The notes beneath the pieces are model-generated. The model saw only the letters and a program-made list of their open reading frames with translations, ran no database searches and had not been told where the DNA came from. Positions 10,890-21,319 of a stretch of 64,000 nt of DNA are shown here, in pieces. The DNA comes from Lactifluus volemus (Eukaryota; Basidiomycota; Agaricomycetes; Russulales; Russulaceae), in assembly GCA_022376515.1 (NCBI GenBank), contig WTXI01000082.1:62001-126000 (forward strand). Direction: 5' to 3'. Each line of letters opens with the position of its first letter. The stretch's first letter is position 1. Made by a program: the position numbers and the translations under genes.

Positions 10890-13800
10890 CTACGCGTCCT
10901 CATTCTCTTCCTCCGAGTCACAGTTTGCTGGGCCTGCCTGGGCTGCAGAAGAGCCCTTCCGCTTGTTGAATACCTTGATCGCCTTCTCAATGTCTTTTTG
11001 CTGTTTCCTGAGCGTTTTGAAGAGAGCGATGTCCTGTGGGGAAACCTCAATGCCTGGCTGTCGGTCATCTGGTATGACAGGTGGACTCTGTAGAGCACAA
11101 AGGAACAGAGTGGAAGGAATAATGTCGAAGCAGTAAAGCTGAGGGAATGGATGATTCATATGCGGTTTGTCATAGAAATGGGAGCCGAAATGATACTGAA
11201 AGACTTGAATAACAATGTTTGAAGCCGCAGTTATGGTGCCAACGTTGTCAACGTATCCGTGTTTGCCGTGGGATCCGCCCCCTTTTGAATACACAGTAAG
11301 CACTTATTACGAGCGTTGTCAGTATGTCAGACTCGGGCAATGGCAACAAAACACACCTTTGCATAGCACAAGTCCAAGGCCTTTGTGCGACGACATGGCA
11401 AAGCCATATCCTCCTGTAGCCGGGCGATGCTCAATCCGAGTCTGGGGCACAGCTTGCGGGAAATTTGGATCAGCAGCACGTAAAACATTTAGGGCATTGA
11501 CATGCGCGTCCCCTATGATGTCGGGCAGTCCAACGTTGCGGTATATTTGCTTTCGTTTTGTGAGGGCCTGAGAAAAAAACAAAACCCGACATTTGGTGAG
11601 AAAATGCGAAGTAACATGGCAACGCAACGTAAAAGGTCATTTGACTCAGACTGACCTTTGTCGATGCCGCACTAGCTGCCATGGCTGCATTTGCGGAATT
11701 TCCTGTCGCAGTCGCTTTCCAGCGTGCAGCTCTCTCCAACCCCGTCCCAATACCTCGGTCGTTTTGTTGTTTGATAATCTCGGAAAATCTTCGAAGGATT
11801 TGCTGGCGTTCAGTAAGCGGCTTTGCTTTGTGCTGGTCCATCTGAGCTGACTCGGACTTGGAATTGCACAAATTTCCGAATTTGCGAACTCCAGTTTCGG
11901 CCTGTTTGGTCTGATGCTGATAACGAAGGTGAAACAGTTCGGAAATGTCAATCTTTGAGGCAGATGAGTACACATTGATTTCCGGTTCCAATACATTGAC
12001 TGCTGGGAGGGAATTTGCTAGGCGATCACCATGAGCTGCCAGAAGAACAGATGCAATATGAGCCGCATCATCTGAGTAAGCTTCCGTCATCGCTTCGCCA
12101 TCGAGCTCTGGCAAATTACATCTGAAAGGGCAGATATTAGTCAATGCCATTCAGGCCAGTACCGAAATTGTCACCGCAACAACATACATGGATGTTTGGT
12201 CATCGATACTTAGTGCAACGGCTGCAAACCTGTAGTCCATGAGTTCATTCTCATGTCTCAGAGAGAGGTCAGAGTCTTCAAGTCTGTCTAGCATCGCTTG
12301 ATAGTCATCACTTGATTCCAATGAACCGCATTCCGATCCCGAGTCATCATCAGACGTTTCCGGCTCAGAGAGGTCCCACCAGCTCGAAATAGATGGCAAA
12401 TGTGTAGGGCGGTGTGACGGCACAGTAGAGCAATATAGCTGTTCTGCAGTAAGTCCAAGATAAACGAAGAGAGAGTGAGCTTCATTATAGGCACGATTCG
12501 CAAGTTCCTGAATGTCCTTGTTTGTAGGATAGGTGGAGAGCGCGACAAGGTCAATCCCACGAGTGTCGGTATGAGTGTGAGAATAACCACTGGCCCGAGC
12601 TTTTCCATCGGGTGACAAGGACGAAAGGAAGGCTTCCCGAAGCTTAATAAAAAGCTTAGGTATCATGAGATGGAAATCGAGCATCGTAAAATCCTTGACA
12701 ATTTGGCGACACATCCCAAAGACGTGTTCGACGGCCTCTGTACCCAAAAGCCAAGGGAGTAAGGGACGGCCTCCTTCGTGATCACGATAAATGATAACAA
12801 GTTGAAGGAAGCCACGGATTAACACCTTTGTGATCTTGATGCACTGAGGCGACAAGAAATGCTTCCTTTTAGCATAGCCACCAACTTCGATAAACACCTC
12901 CCAGAGCTCAAAGAAGAAATGCGCGCGTAATATCATCTGAACCCGCTCGTCTATTGGGAGAAAGCGGTTCTGATATGCATCGATCATTTCACCGCAAACG
13001 AATAAGAAGCAAATAAGGCCCCTCTTGTCCGGGCCCTTCTTCGAAAGCCACTCTAGTGTTGCGCCACTAAAGAGTCGGGTTGCGGCGTTATCGTCTTGAC
13101 GGTCCACCTTTTCAACGTCTCGTAAATAGAGGGGTGAATCACTATAAGCCATTGCACGAATGTCGGAGAAGAGAATGGGGTTATTGGGAAGGATCGGAAC
13201 TTGAGCACCAGAAAAGCTGTTATTGCGGCATGTTTTAAGAAGATGCTTTGGGTCTTGGAGAATCGCCATGGCCTGGTCCCCAAACCACAGGAGGGGAACA
13301 ACGATGTCATCGTGAATAGATCCATCATCTGCGGGATGTCTGAATCGCGTCTCCGTGATTTGGTCGGCATGTGCCTCAAGCTTCTCCTGAACCGAGCGCT
13401 CGACATTACTGCCGTCCGTTGCATAAGAAGCGACCCTGATGTTGCAACGACGGAGACCAGTTAATATGTCCCATGTAAATTTGAGTAGATCATTCGCTTC
13501 AAGGTTATCTGGGATTGCTAATGCGGCAACAATGATGGTCGGGATCTTTGGTATGGGGATTTGAAGACAAAATAAGCGAAGCTAATGAATGATCAGCTTT
13601 TTAGATAGTCAGATGAACAGATATCATACCTTTGTTGCCTTCTGAAGCTCCTTATTTTGTATCACAAGCTGAAAGTCTTCATGATTGAGAATCTGATAAG
13701 GTTCGCCTATATGGCCCATAAGAAAGTAGCCCTTGCGATCTTCATCATAGTACGGGCGAAACGATGCCAGAAGCTTTGTATCGTCGCAACTTAGGCCAAT

Positions 13801-15497
13801 GGGACCATCGTACTGAAGTCGCTGTAGGGTCTCTTTAACCAGTTCGAATGTTCGAGGTTGTATGCCAATAGGAAACCGTGGTTGGCGTGCACGCTGCATA
13901 CTGATTTCCGAGTCATAAATGAGTGTCCGAATGCATACAAGAGGGCCCAAGTGAGCTTACCGAAGTGTCCTTGGGTTGGGCAGTGTTAATACGTCCCTTA
14001 ATCTTTCATAGGCCTTGGGACTGTGTGTAAAGAGAATGTGCGAGAACTCAATCAGATCTGGAGCATAGCGCATCTTCTGCATCCCAACTCCACGGGTTTC
14101 CTTGTCTTTTCGGAGGGCCACAGCTTCAATTATCGATGCGAACAGATTATCGCCTTTATGTTCGCGTGACAGTATCCCGTGGACATATTGCAGCAGAGGA
14201 GATATGGTCTAGTTATGGATAATTAGCTATGCCATCACGGCGGCATGATCAAACTGGAGGCGACTGTAACGTACTTCGTTTTCAATGATTTTACGCAGCC
14301 CAGAACATCGGCCAAATAACATAGCAAGCTTCTTGTTACGATACACCATATTGACATATTTGTAGTTCTCATCTGGAGGTTGAGGGACGTTGCACGCATT
14401 TCTAAAAGGTTTGCTATCAAGCACCGAGCAGCAGGCAGGGCAAGGTCCTGGCGATGAGCTGCTTCCAGATCCCAGCGCTGAGATAGACCCCACTTTACTG
14501 CAGTTGGTCGAGAATACCTTGTCAGCGTTGTGGTCATTCCGCCAAGTCCATTCATGGCATTGGGCAGTTTTGACATGCTTCTTGCGTGTGTCCGAAAGTT
14601 GGCCATAGCGCTTTCCATAGAGCTCGAGCGAGATTTTAGTCACAGATGGGGCACCGCCCCCCCTGCTCCAGTTCGATCCAAGTACACCCTGACAATAGAA
14701 TACATAGAGGCATCAAGACCAGGACAAGGTAGAGCCGGTGCCGCTGGCAGAGACCGTGATGAAGTTGTATGAAAATAAGCGTCGATACGCTTCATTCCAC
14801 CGCCTGGAAGCTTTGCTGATTTCGGAGTACCCTTGCAATTTGAGATGTGTGTCTCAAAGTTCTTGGTGTTAAACGGGTACTTCATAACCAACGATTTTCC
14901 ACACAAGAAGTGACGGACATGTTTTGAGTCCTGGATACACGCGAGCCTATCAAGTCGCAGAATTTTTTCTCGGAAACGCACAAGTCTGTTGTCTCCAGCA
15001 CGTACTTGTCCACTCTGGTACTTTTCGTTCTGAAGGCGCTCCCAGATAGCTGATTTTGATCGACCAGTACGCTGAGAAGATACATCATCCACAAGAGTAA
15101 CTTTTGGCCTCTTTCGGTTTTGGTCTACGCGGTTTGATTCTTGGGGATGTGCTCGTCTCTTCTTTGTTCCCTCAGCCTGCTCGGATGCCAACAGAGGATA
15201 TAACAAGACATCGTGGTGTGTATTTTCGTCAAAAGGATGTACGACCGCACTGGCAGTGTTAGTGCCAGAGTGCGGCGGCGTAACAACCACCGTCACCGCT
15301 GAAGTTGATTTGTCAGCGCTGTCAGCCTCTTCCGCAACGTTGTTAGCCCGAGCGACACCTTCATGCTTTGGCAAATTCGTCTCCGAGTCAGGTGGGTTTA
15401 GGATATTCGCAATGGAACAAACGCCAGTGCGTCGTGATGGATCTATGGCTGTGATGCTATTAATGGCATACGATCTTCGATCTGGGTCATTGTTCAC
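10890..15497 (-). CDS. Transposase of the NLR-inserted element (multi-exon, one frameshift)
   Basis: The product would cut and rejoin the element ends in the nucleus. Blocks from the N-terminus are an acidic/Ser-rich leader, then a zinc-binding region HVRHFLCGKSLVMKYPFN with FETHISNCKG. A Cys-rich block CPACCSVLDSKPFRNA follows, then a core with LSCDDTKLLASFRPYYD, QDPKHLLKTCRNNSFSG, DVEKVDRQDDNAATRLFS and EHVFGMCRQIVKDFTMLDF. The tail contains FNKRKGSSAAQ and an acidic end. The two DD/QD blocks are plausible catalytic acid positions. Minus-strand coding pieces are 14640-15497, 14227-14640, 13624-13950, 12151-13269, about 11640-12150, 11319-11580 and 10890-11300, separated by short introns. 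The first two pieces are out of frame by an indel at the C7 run near 14656-14663, which may be real or a homopolymer error. Confidence 0.75.
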
Positions 15498-15524
15498 CTA
15501 ATATCCGGTGAGTTGTAACTTTCA

Positions 15525-16062
15525 TCATGGAGAACTTGAAAAACTAACATCGTCTATATGCTTTTTAACGAGCACAACAAACCACCGACCCCTCTCAAGA
15601 GCCTTTGCTTCAGTGGTCCATAGGTCATCGTCTTCAAAGATGTCGCATGCCGCTGTGTTTGCGCAAACAATTCCGCAATTGGATGTGTCGTCTTGCCTTC
15701 CATGATCAAGTCTGTCGCCAACACTCTTGAATGGACCGTTGATCCTTTTTCTCAACCACCACTGCAATTTCCTGATAACATCTGTTGGGGCCCTCCCGTT
15801 GGTTGAAGCATCCCAATGCGTCAAGCCCTGGGAGGGCATAGGTACGCTTTGGAAGTTGATATTTGATAAATGATTCGATGCTGAGGTCCGTATTGGGGTA
15901 GCACTTGTGTTTGATGTCATCGGGGACTTCTCTGAGCATTGAGAAGTGCTCTTCGAGACCACTGGGGGTGTCTATCGCGTTTGGAAGCTGGCGTCCCTTC
16001 CCTATCCATTCTTCGAGCACAAATGGTGTAGGGTCGTTGTCCTCAATGTCTGAGTTGTGCAT
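15525..16062 (-). pseudogene. Ulp1-like cysteine protease remnant in the element
   Basis: Two overlapping frames together show the C-terminal half of a C48/Ulp1-type SUMO protease. One has LPNAIDTPSGLEEHFSML; the other has VIRKLQWWLRKRINGPFKS and QDDTSNCGIVCANTAACDIF, where Gln and the Cys-Gly of the oxyanion/nucleophile motif are kept. The His/Asp half of the catalytic triad is not recognisable, and the frame changes near 15.84 kb without a good intron. Ulp1-like domains often travel with this transposase family in Agaricomycetes. It is probably a degenerate upstream exon set of the same element. Confidence 0.55.
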
Positions 16063-16505
16063 AATAGGATATTAACAGTTCAAGTCGTTGGATTGGATTG
16101 GATTGGGTTGGGTGAGATGTAGTGATTCTGTTGATTCAACCCTAGCCCTACGAGTACTAGTTACATAGTACAACTAGCATACGATGTGGATGCAAATAGT
16201 ACACAAATGCCCATTGATAACATATGCCGGCCGTCCACACTATTTCCGCAGCCCAGGTGTAGCACACTTCTCTGCCGCACGTGCCTTGCCACAATGCCTC
16301 AACAGAACTGGTGGTTTTTATCCGCAAAGTCATCAGGCCTGTGTCACCAGACCTAATTTTTATCCGCAATTTCAGACCATGCATTTGGGCAAATTTTAGC
16401 CAAAATAGTAGTATTTATCCGCATTGACCTCAGGCATTTCTTAAAAATCACCTAAATTTTATCCAAATCCTGGATCAGCCGGTCCAGTGTAGTTTCAGGG
16501 GTCCT

Positions 16506-16513
16506 ATGCTGTC
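16506..16513. repeat. 8-bp target-site duplication, right copy
   Basis: ATGCTGTC directly after the right terminal repeat, matching 10646-10653. In the NLR frame these bases encode part of Arg-Gln-His. Confidence 0.93.
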
Positions 16514-19174
16514 GCAGAACAATCAAAGAATTGATGGATAGGGGTTCGATCGCAGCAAAAAGCTGTCCCATGATGGACCGAAACAGACCCTGGGCTTCAT
16601 CTGAATTAAAGTACCCTTGGAGCACTTCTTCGTACAAGTTGTCCAGCGGACCTTCACCAATGAGACCTCGAGAGGGTCCCAACAGGCGCTGTACACACTC
16701 GTTATAGCCAAGGCCAAGACTGGCAGGGCTGTTTATGAAACCACATGCAACGGCCGCCCACTGAAACAAGCCTTCTGACGCCTGCACTAGTTTGCTACCA
16801 TGGGCTTTGAACACGTGCTCGCGGAGCTTGCTCTGAAAATACAAGCCAATATCTTGTTCCGTATCGGCAGCCAGTTGGGCGTCATCCATATACAGAATAC
16901 GGCTGGACCGCGCGTTGGCGAATGCATGTTTGATGTCATCTTCCGACCTCGAGGTGATGAGTATGCGAAGATTTGACGGAAGGTCGATGACACGTTGGGC
17001 AAGAAACGTGTGCAGTCCGTCGTCACCAATTGTGAGACCACTCTCATCCAACCCGTCGATGATGATGAGAATTGGTTCAACGAGTGATAGGTTCTCGAGT
17101 GGTTTAAGGAGGAGCCGTTTGAAAAGTCTACGAGGATCTCGGGTAGTGCCAAAAGACGGATCACTTGCAATGGCCCTCGTCAGGGCGAGCTTGAACGGAG
17201 GATAGCGATCGGCGAGGTCACGGGCAAGCGTCGTAAAGAAATTATATGCCTCGTCCTTGAACTCCTTGGGTTTCTCCTTCCGCACAAAAGTAACATAGGA
17301 ACCGAGATACGTCTCGTCGAAGTGAAGTGCGATCTCGTGCGCAATTGAGGACTTTCCCGTGCCTGCCTGGCCAAGGAGAACGAGGCCACGTTCGGATTCG
17401 GGATTCTCGACCCACTTGACGATGTGGTCCAAGAAATGTTTGCGTGTTTCTGGATGACAGCCCTTCCTATCGTGGAATCGCCATCCTCCCAACACAGGGC
17501 TTTTCCCGATTATTGCACTCAATTCTGTTTTAATCTTGTCAAACTGATGATCGATGGCTTTGTGACTGTCAGGATGACGCACCAGCTTCCGATGCTTGAT
17601 TCGACATATCCGTTACCTGTGTCCTCACGTGCTTTCGCATTTCAGGGACAGCAGCGCCAGCGGCGACAGCAACATGTGTGGGGAATTTTCCTCGTAGTTC
17701 TCGTAGTTGGTCGACGGTCTCGCGAAGGTGTTCGACATTTTTCAAAGCCCGTTCTCCTGCAAATCACATGTTGATAATGAGCAATGAGAGAGGTCAAGAC
17801 GACGCACCAACTTGTACATTTGTTGTCGCAAGCGGTCCGGTAAACGCGTACGATTTGATAAAATTGGCACATTTGGAGACGCAACGTAGCATCTCATTGA
17901 GTATATTTGCTTGCGTAGACGCCGGCTGGATGTTCTTCAAAACATCCGCCTCATTCACAAATCCAAACGTATCCAGTATCACCTTAAATGATCTCTGGAC
18001 GTCATCGTCATGCCGTAACCGGTCCACCGAACTCTGCCAGTGAGCCAAGAGAAAAAGGGTGAATGCTTGATATCATCTAACAAGGCAAGGACGCGTACCT
18101 TGGGAATATTGGAGAGCTGAATCCATGCCGACCTAACACGCTAAGAGGTAGCAATTAGTTCTACAAATAGAAGAGAATAACAGGTATGGAACATACTTCT
18201 TTGGCGATTGGACTGACGGTGTCCATCACCTGCTTCATGACATTAACGGCACTTGCCCATGCTATACAGCATCCATAGCTTCCTCAGCGCAATTGGGATG
18301 ACGCGACATCCCCGTCTGGCTGTCTGGCACCGTTCCCACAGGAATGCCGCTGTCAACGAGAGGATCACACATCCTGGAAGAATCAGATATAGGAGCGGTA
18401 ACTGTCGTGGGTTGCGCGACTTCAGCGTTAGCTTGGACAATAGGACACGTAACGCCTCCTTCAGGGACAGGGTTATCCAGTGTGAGATTCGGGGTGTTGA
18501 CTGTCGCCGTCCGAGAGGAACTTGCGTCTGATGACAATGTGATCGTTAAGACTGTGGCCGGCTTCTTTGTCTGTCTAGGATGTCCATCCTCATTGCCGAA
18601 AACAATGCCGAGTTCTACATGTAGGGTGCTCAGCGAGAAGCATGAGTAAAAATCATGAGACGAACCGCGAGGTGGTTCACAGGCTATCCTCTGACTTCCG
18701 ACAAGGATGCCATTCGATTTGGTCCTTTCCGCATACAGAGATACGGTGATATCAGAGTGCGGTTGTGGAATGCTGCTGGAGACTCAGCCATAACTAGAAA
18801 TAAAATATGGGAACTCCTCACAAAGCGTCGAGAATCTCGTTCCATTCTACGTGATTCTCCATTCTCTGCATAGATCGCGTCCGCATAGTTGTCGCCCCGT
18901 AAGTCACAGTGACATAAAATTTTCGTTTCCTCCAGAAGAGGGTCTTGAGACCCGGAAGATTGTCCGCTCGGACGACTGGCAGGGGAAAGACATTTGGTAC
19001 CTGAGAGAGCATGAGCCCACAAAGGTAGTACGTACTAGCGACCCGGAGCGGAAACGAGCCTGGTTGCATTTCGGTGACCTGAGCGCGGCTGCTGTGCCTG
19101 ATGTTGGAGATTTGAGAACCTGAGCTGTAGTAATGGTTAACAGCGGGAGACATCTGGATAGGAGACTTTGGCAT
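16514..19174 (-). CDS. NLR 5' half: C2-like domain, linker and NACHT
   Basis: Exons inferred from splice sites are 19036-19174, 18822-18975, 18197-18775, 18099-18140, 17808-18033, about 17630-17756, and one running into the insertion. The first two introns join into FPLRVAIVRADNLPGLK, FYVTVTYGATTMRTRS and DITVSLYAERTKSNGILVG, a C2-like fold often found at the N-terminus of basidiomycete NLRs. A helical linker follows (ASAVNVMKQVMDTVSPIAKE; SFKVILDTFGFVNEADVLK). The NACHT domain has Walker A GQAGTGKSS and Walker B ILIIIDGLDE, then sensor-like NLRILITSRSEDDI. Near 18263 the reading frame changes between EEAMDAV and AWASAVNVM; either an undetected intron ending TATAG or a 1-2 bp indel explains it. 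The splice just before the NACHT exon (about 17.6 kb) is also unsettled. Confidence 0.75.
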
Positions 19175-19392
19175 ACGGATTCGGGGTCATCTGGGTAGCT
19201 TTTCGAAAAGAGTAAGAAAGAGAAAGACGGGTGGGTTAAGGGTCATTGAGCCTCGAGGTAACCACAAGGCCCGTTGTCTGCGCCCTCTCACGCTCAGCGC
19301 TAGCGGCAGGGTCACGTTTGTGAAGATCCACGAACCCCATAGCCGAACCCTAAAGCGGGAGTTCGCAGTCGTAAGCTTGAATTGCTGAGGTA

Positions 19393-19730
19393 CAGTGACT
19401 TGCATATATATTCGGACAAGTGTTTTGCGCCAAAAACTTTGTATCTATTTGTCCATAGCCAAACAGTAACATCTGTCACACTGCCCCTCAATCGATATGC
19501 CTGCTGCAACCTCTACGGAACTGCGAGAACGTATTATACGCTGGTTCTATGACTTCGAGCTTCCAGTTGATGAGATTGTACTCCTTTTAGGTCGTAGCCG
19601 ATCAACGATTTATACCATTTATACCATTCTTCAGCTGACCACTGAGGGCCGACGTGACGTGAGGTCACTGTTTGTCATAGACAAACATGCACAAACTGGC
19701 ACGTTGTCCGAACAAATATGCAAGTCACTG
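19393..19730 (+). mobile_element. 338-bp Tc1/mariner deletion derivative
   Basis: Flanked by TA on both sides (19391-19392, 19731-19732) with inverted ends CAGTGACTTGCATAT..TTCGGACAA. Inside, a plus-strand ORF from 19497 (MPAATSTELRERIIRWFYDF, then RSRSTIYTI) matches the N-terminal helix-turn-helix of a Tc1/mariner-type transposase and runs straight into the right end. The catalytic DDE part is absent, so this is an internal-deletion derivative that keeps the DNA-binding start. It sits just upstream of the NLR start codon. Confidence 0.8.
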
Positions 19731-19744
19731 TAATTCACGAACAA

Positions 19745-20010
19745 GGTGACGAGCCTCAGCGTTTAGCGACGCCGCTTTTTCTTTTCTAGACTTTTCTGAT
19801 GGCTGGTTTGAAGATGAAGCGATGGGCGTTGTGTTGGCGGTGTCATTGACGGAGGGTAAATCCTTCCCTTGCCAGTGGCCCTTTTGGCCTGGGAAATGCC
19901 ATAGAGAGGCCACGTGCCAGACGTTCGGCGAGCGGGCCAGATTTCCTATCCTCTCTGCAATAAATGCTTATTTTACTGGTGATAACTAGCTGTATCTGAT
20001 GTACACGAAG
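19745..20010. repeat. R1 repeat, copy c (partial)
   Basis: Truncated R1 copy starting in the CCTCAGCGTTTAGCGACGCC part and keeping GATGAAGCGATGGGCGTTG, CACGTGCCAG and GCAATAAATG. It begins just after the mariner-like element and precedes F-box B. Confidence 0.6.
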
Positions 20011-20103
20011 TCAGGTCATGGTGAACACGTTGTTTCGCCAGCAACATGACATTGTCCGAACGTATGAAGGCAGTCAGTCACCAAGAAATGTTGGAGAGAG
20101 AAA

Positions 20104-21319
20104 TTATAGTATAACGAAGATAAGTTGCAATATGGGTAGTTGTGTTGAGACATACTTCGATCCACCCATTAGCTCCGTTACTCTAGCACCGAATCGAACA
20201 TCGAAGGATCCACTAACCGCAGGCTGATGGGACTTGTCGTTCATTGAGAAATGTAGTAAATGCATCCCGAACGTCGTTTCCTCCAGAATATCAAGGTTTG
20301 AAACTGGAACAGTAAAGGAGTGCTCATAAGGAAGACAGACATGAAGGGTGTTGAGCGAAGGGGCGCTGATACGAGCAAAAAGACTTTCCAAATAGGTGCT
20401 CCCCTCATGGAACTCAAACCGATGTAGGTTGGGAACAGTGACCGTGTCCGGAGTCTGGTGCGACTGCCGTTCAACATCACATCGAACAAAAGGTAACAAA
20501 ACCGAATGGACAGCCTCTCTAGCTGGGGCAACCAGGTAAGTACATAACTCGGAGGGAAATAGGCGGAATCCGGGATATCGAGAAGCTCGAGAATGACAAG
20601 TGCCGGCGGTAAGGGTGACCTAATTACCTTGCTTGCATTACCTTGCTTGCAAGGTATCTATGGGATGCTAAATTCTTTTCGAGTGTGCCTTGCAGGAACG
20701 ATCAAAAGTTCACGTGCTTTCCTCTTTTGGAACTCTGCCGGCCGGATCATCATCCAGGCAAGCAAGGTTCCCGATGACAAAGTCGTCGTTTCTAGTTGGA
20801 ATGGAAGCCTCCAAAAGTCTGAGATGGCGTAGATTGGGAGCTTGAAACGTTATGAGAAGGTCCAATTCAAGTACGGTCCGAGAGTTGATATACATGCGTT
20901 CCAGAATTGGGAATTGACCATCCATAGCTGTGACGAACTTCCCGACGTTTTGGGAACATCCAAAAGTAAACGCGACGCACGCGATCACGGCGTGAATGTG
21001 CAAGCATGATTGGCGCAGGAGATGAATCGATGAAGGTCCAGCCGGGATGGCAATCCAAGAATGATATTTCGCCACGGTCGACAAACATGTGCCAGTTTGT
21101 ACCACCAACATGGGCAGGGCCAAGAAATGGGCCGGGCCATCCCAGATCTATCGTCATATTCGTCTGGATCTGCCAGCTGATAAAGATGAAATATGTTGAG
21201 AAGTACGTCGTCGTCACTGTTGAGGATATGAATAGGTGAGTATCGTATATTGCTGTTGGCTCACGTCTGCCGAGCCTTCTGATGAGAGGATAGATTATGG
21301 CCCGGAAGCAACCAGCCAT
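20104..21319 (-). pseudogene. F-box-like protein, copy B (heavily decayed)
   Basis: Same family as copies A, C and D. It keeps the first exon (MAGCFRAIIYPLIRRLGRRE at 21319), the FPILERMYINSRTVLELDL block and APNLRHLRLLEAS. It lacks much of the F-box core after the first intron, has a foreign insert at about 20621-20800, and has internal deletions in the C-terminal half (ISAPSLNTLHVCLPYEHSF is followed by a jump). No coding capacity for a full product remains. Confidence 0.8.
20621..20800. mobile_element. Small insert in F-box B
   Basis: About 170 bp absent from the other three F-box copies, lying between the GTAAGGGTGACC and TTGGAATGGAAGCC sequences that are adjacent in copy A. It begins with ACCTTGCTTGC twice and has the inverse GCAAGCAAGGT near its right end, so it may be a MITE-like element. 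No clear target duplication; the right inverted motif is not terminal. Confidence 0.4.

Larger units (their letters stand above)
10654..16505 (-). mobile_element. 5.85-kb TIR DNA transposon with 8-bp target duplication
   Basis: Complete element of 5,852 bp inserted in the NLR gene. The 19-bp terminal inverted repeats AGGACCCCTGAAACTACAC are perfect at both ends. Behind them lie several copies of TTTTATCCGCA and a GCAAATTTTA motif, in the same orientation at both ends. It encodes a multi-exon transposase on the minus strand and, upstream of it, a remnant of a Ulp1-like protease. An 8-bp duplication is shared by hAT, P and KDZ superfamilies; I recognise the protein family from other Agaricomycetes but cannot place it in one of these with certainty. 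Confidence 0.9.
7712..19174 (-). pseudogene. C2-NACHT-WD40 NOD-like receptor, split by a DNA transposon
   Basis: A fungal NLR (STAND NTPase) gene. Such proteins act in allorecognition or innate immunity: the WD40 sensor binds a ligand and the NACHT domain oligomerises. Excluding the element, the intended product is roughly 1,700 residues. The order is a C2-like N-terminus, a helical linker, NACHT, a winged-helix/helical part and 15 WD40 repeats. The large exon is cut at codon His of LIVLRQH by the element at 10654-16505. The frame resumes on the other side as APFVHPEDSNLVRRILRYL. As it stands the upstream half would stop inside the terminal repeat at 16452. Apart from one unresolved spot near 18263, the coding sequence looks undamaged, so the insertion is probably recent. 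Gene-level assignment is firm; regulation is not visible. Confidence 0.85.

Noticed and set aside
10654..16505. Firm assignment of the element to KDZ
   Set aside because: The 8-bp duplication fits, but no CxC-type zinc domains or KDZ signature were recognised; P and hAT remain possible.
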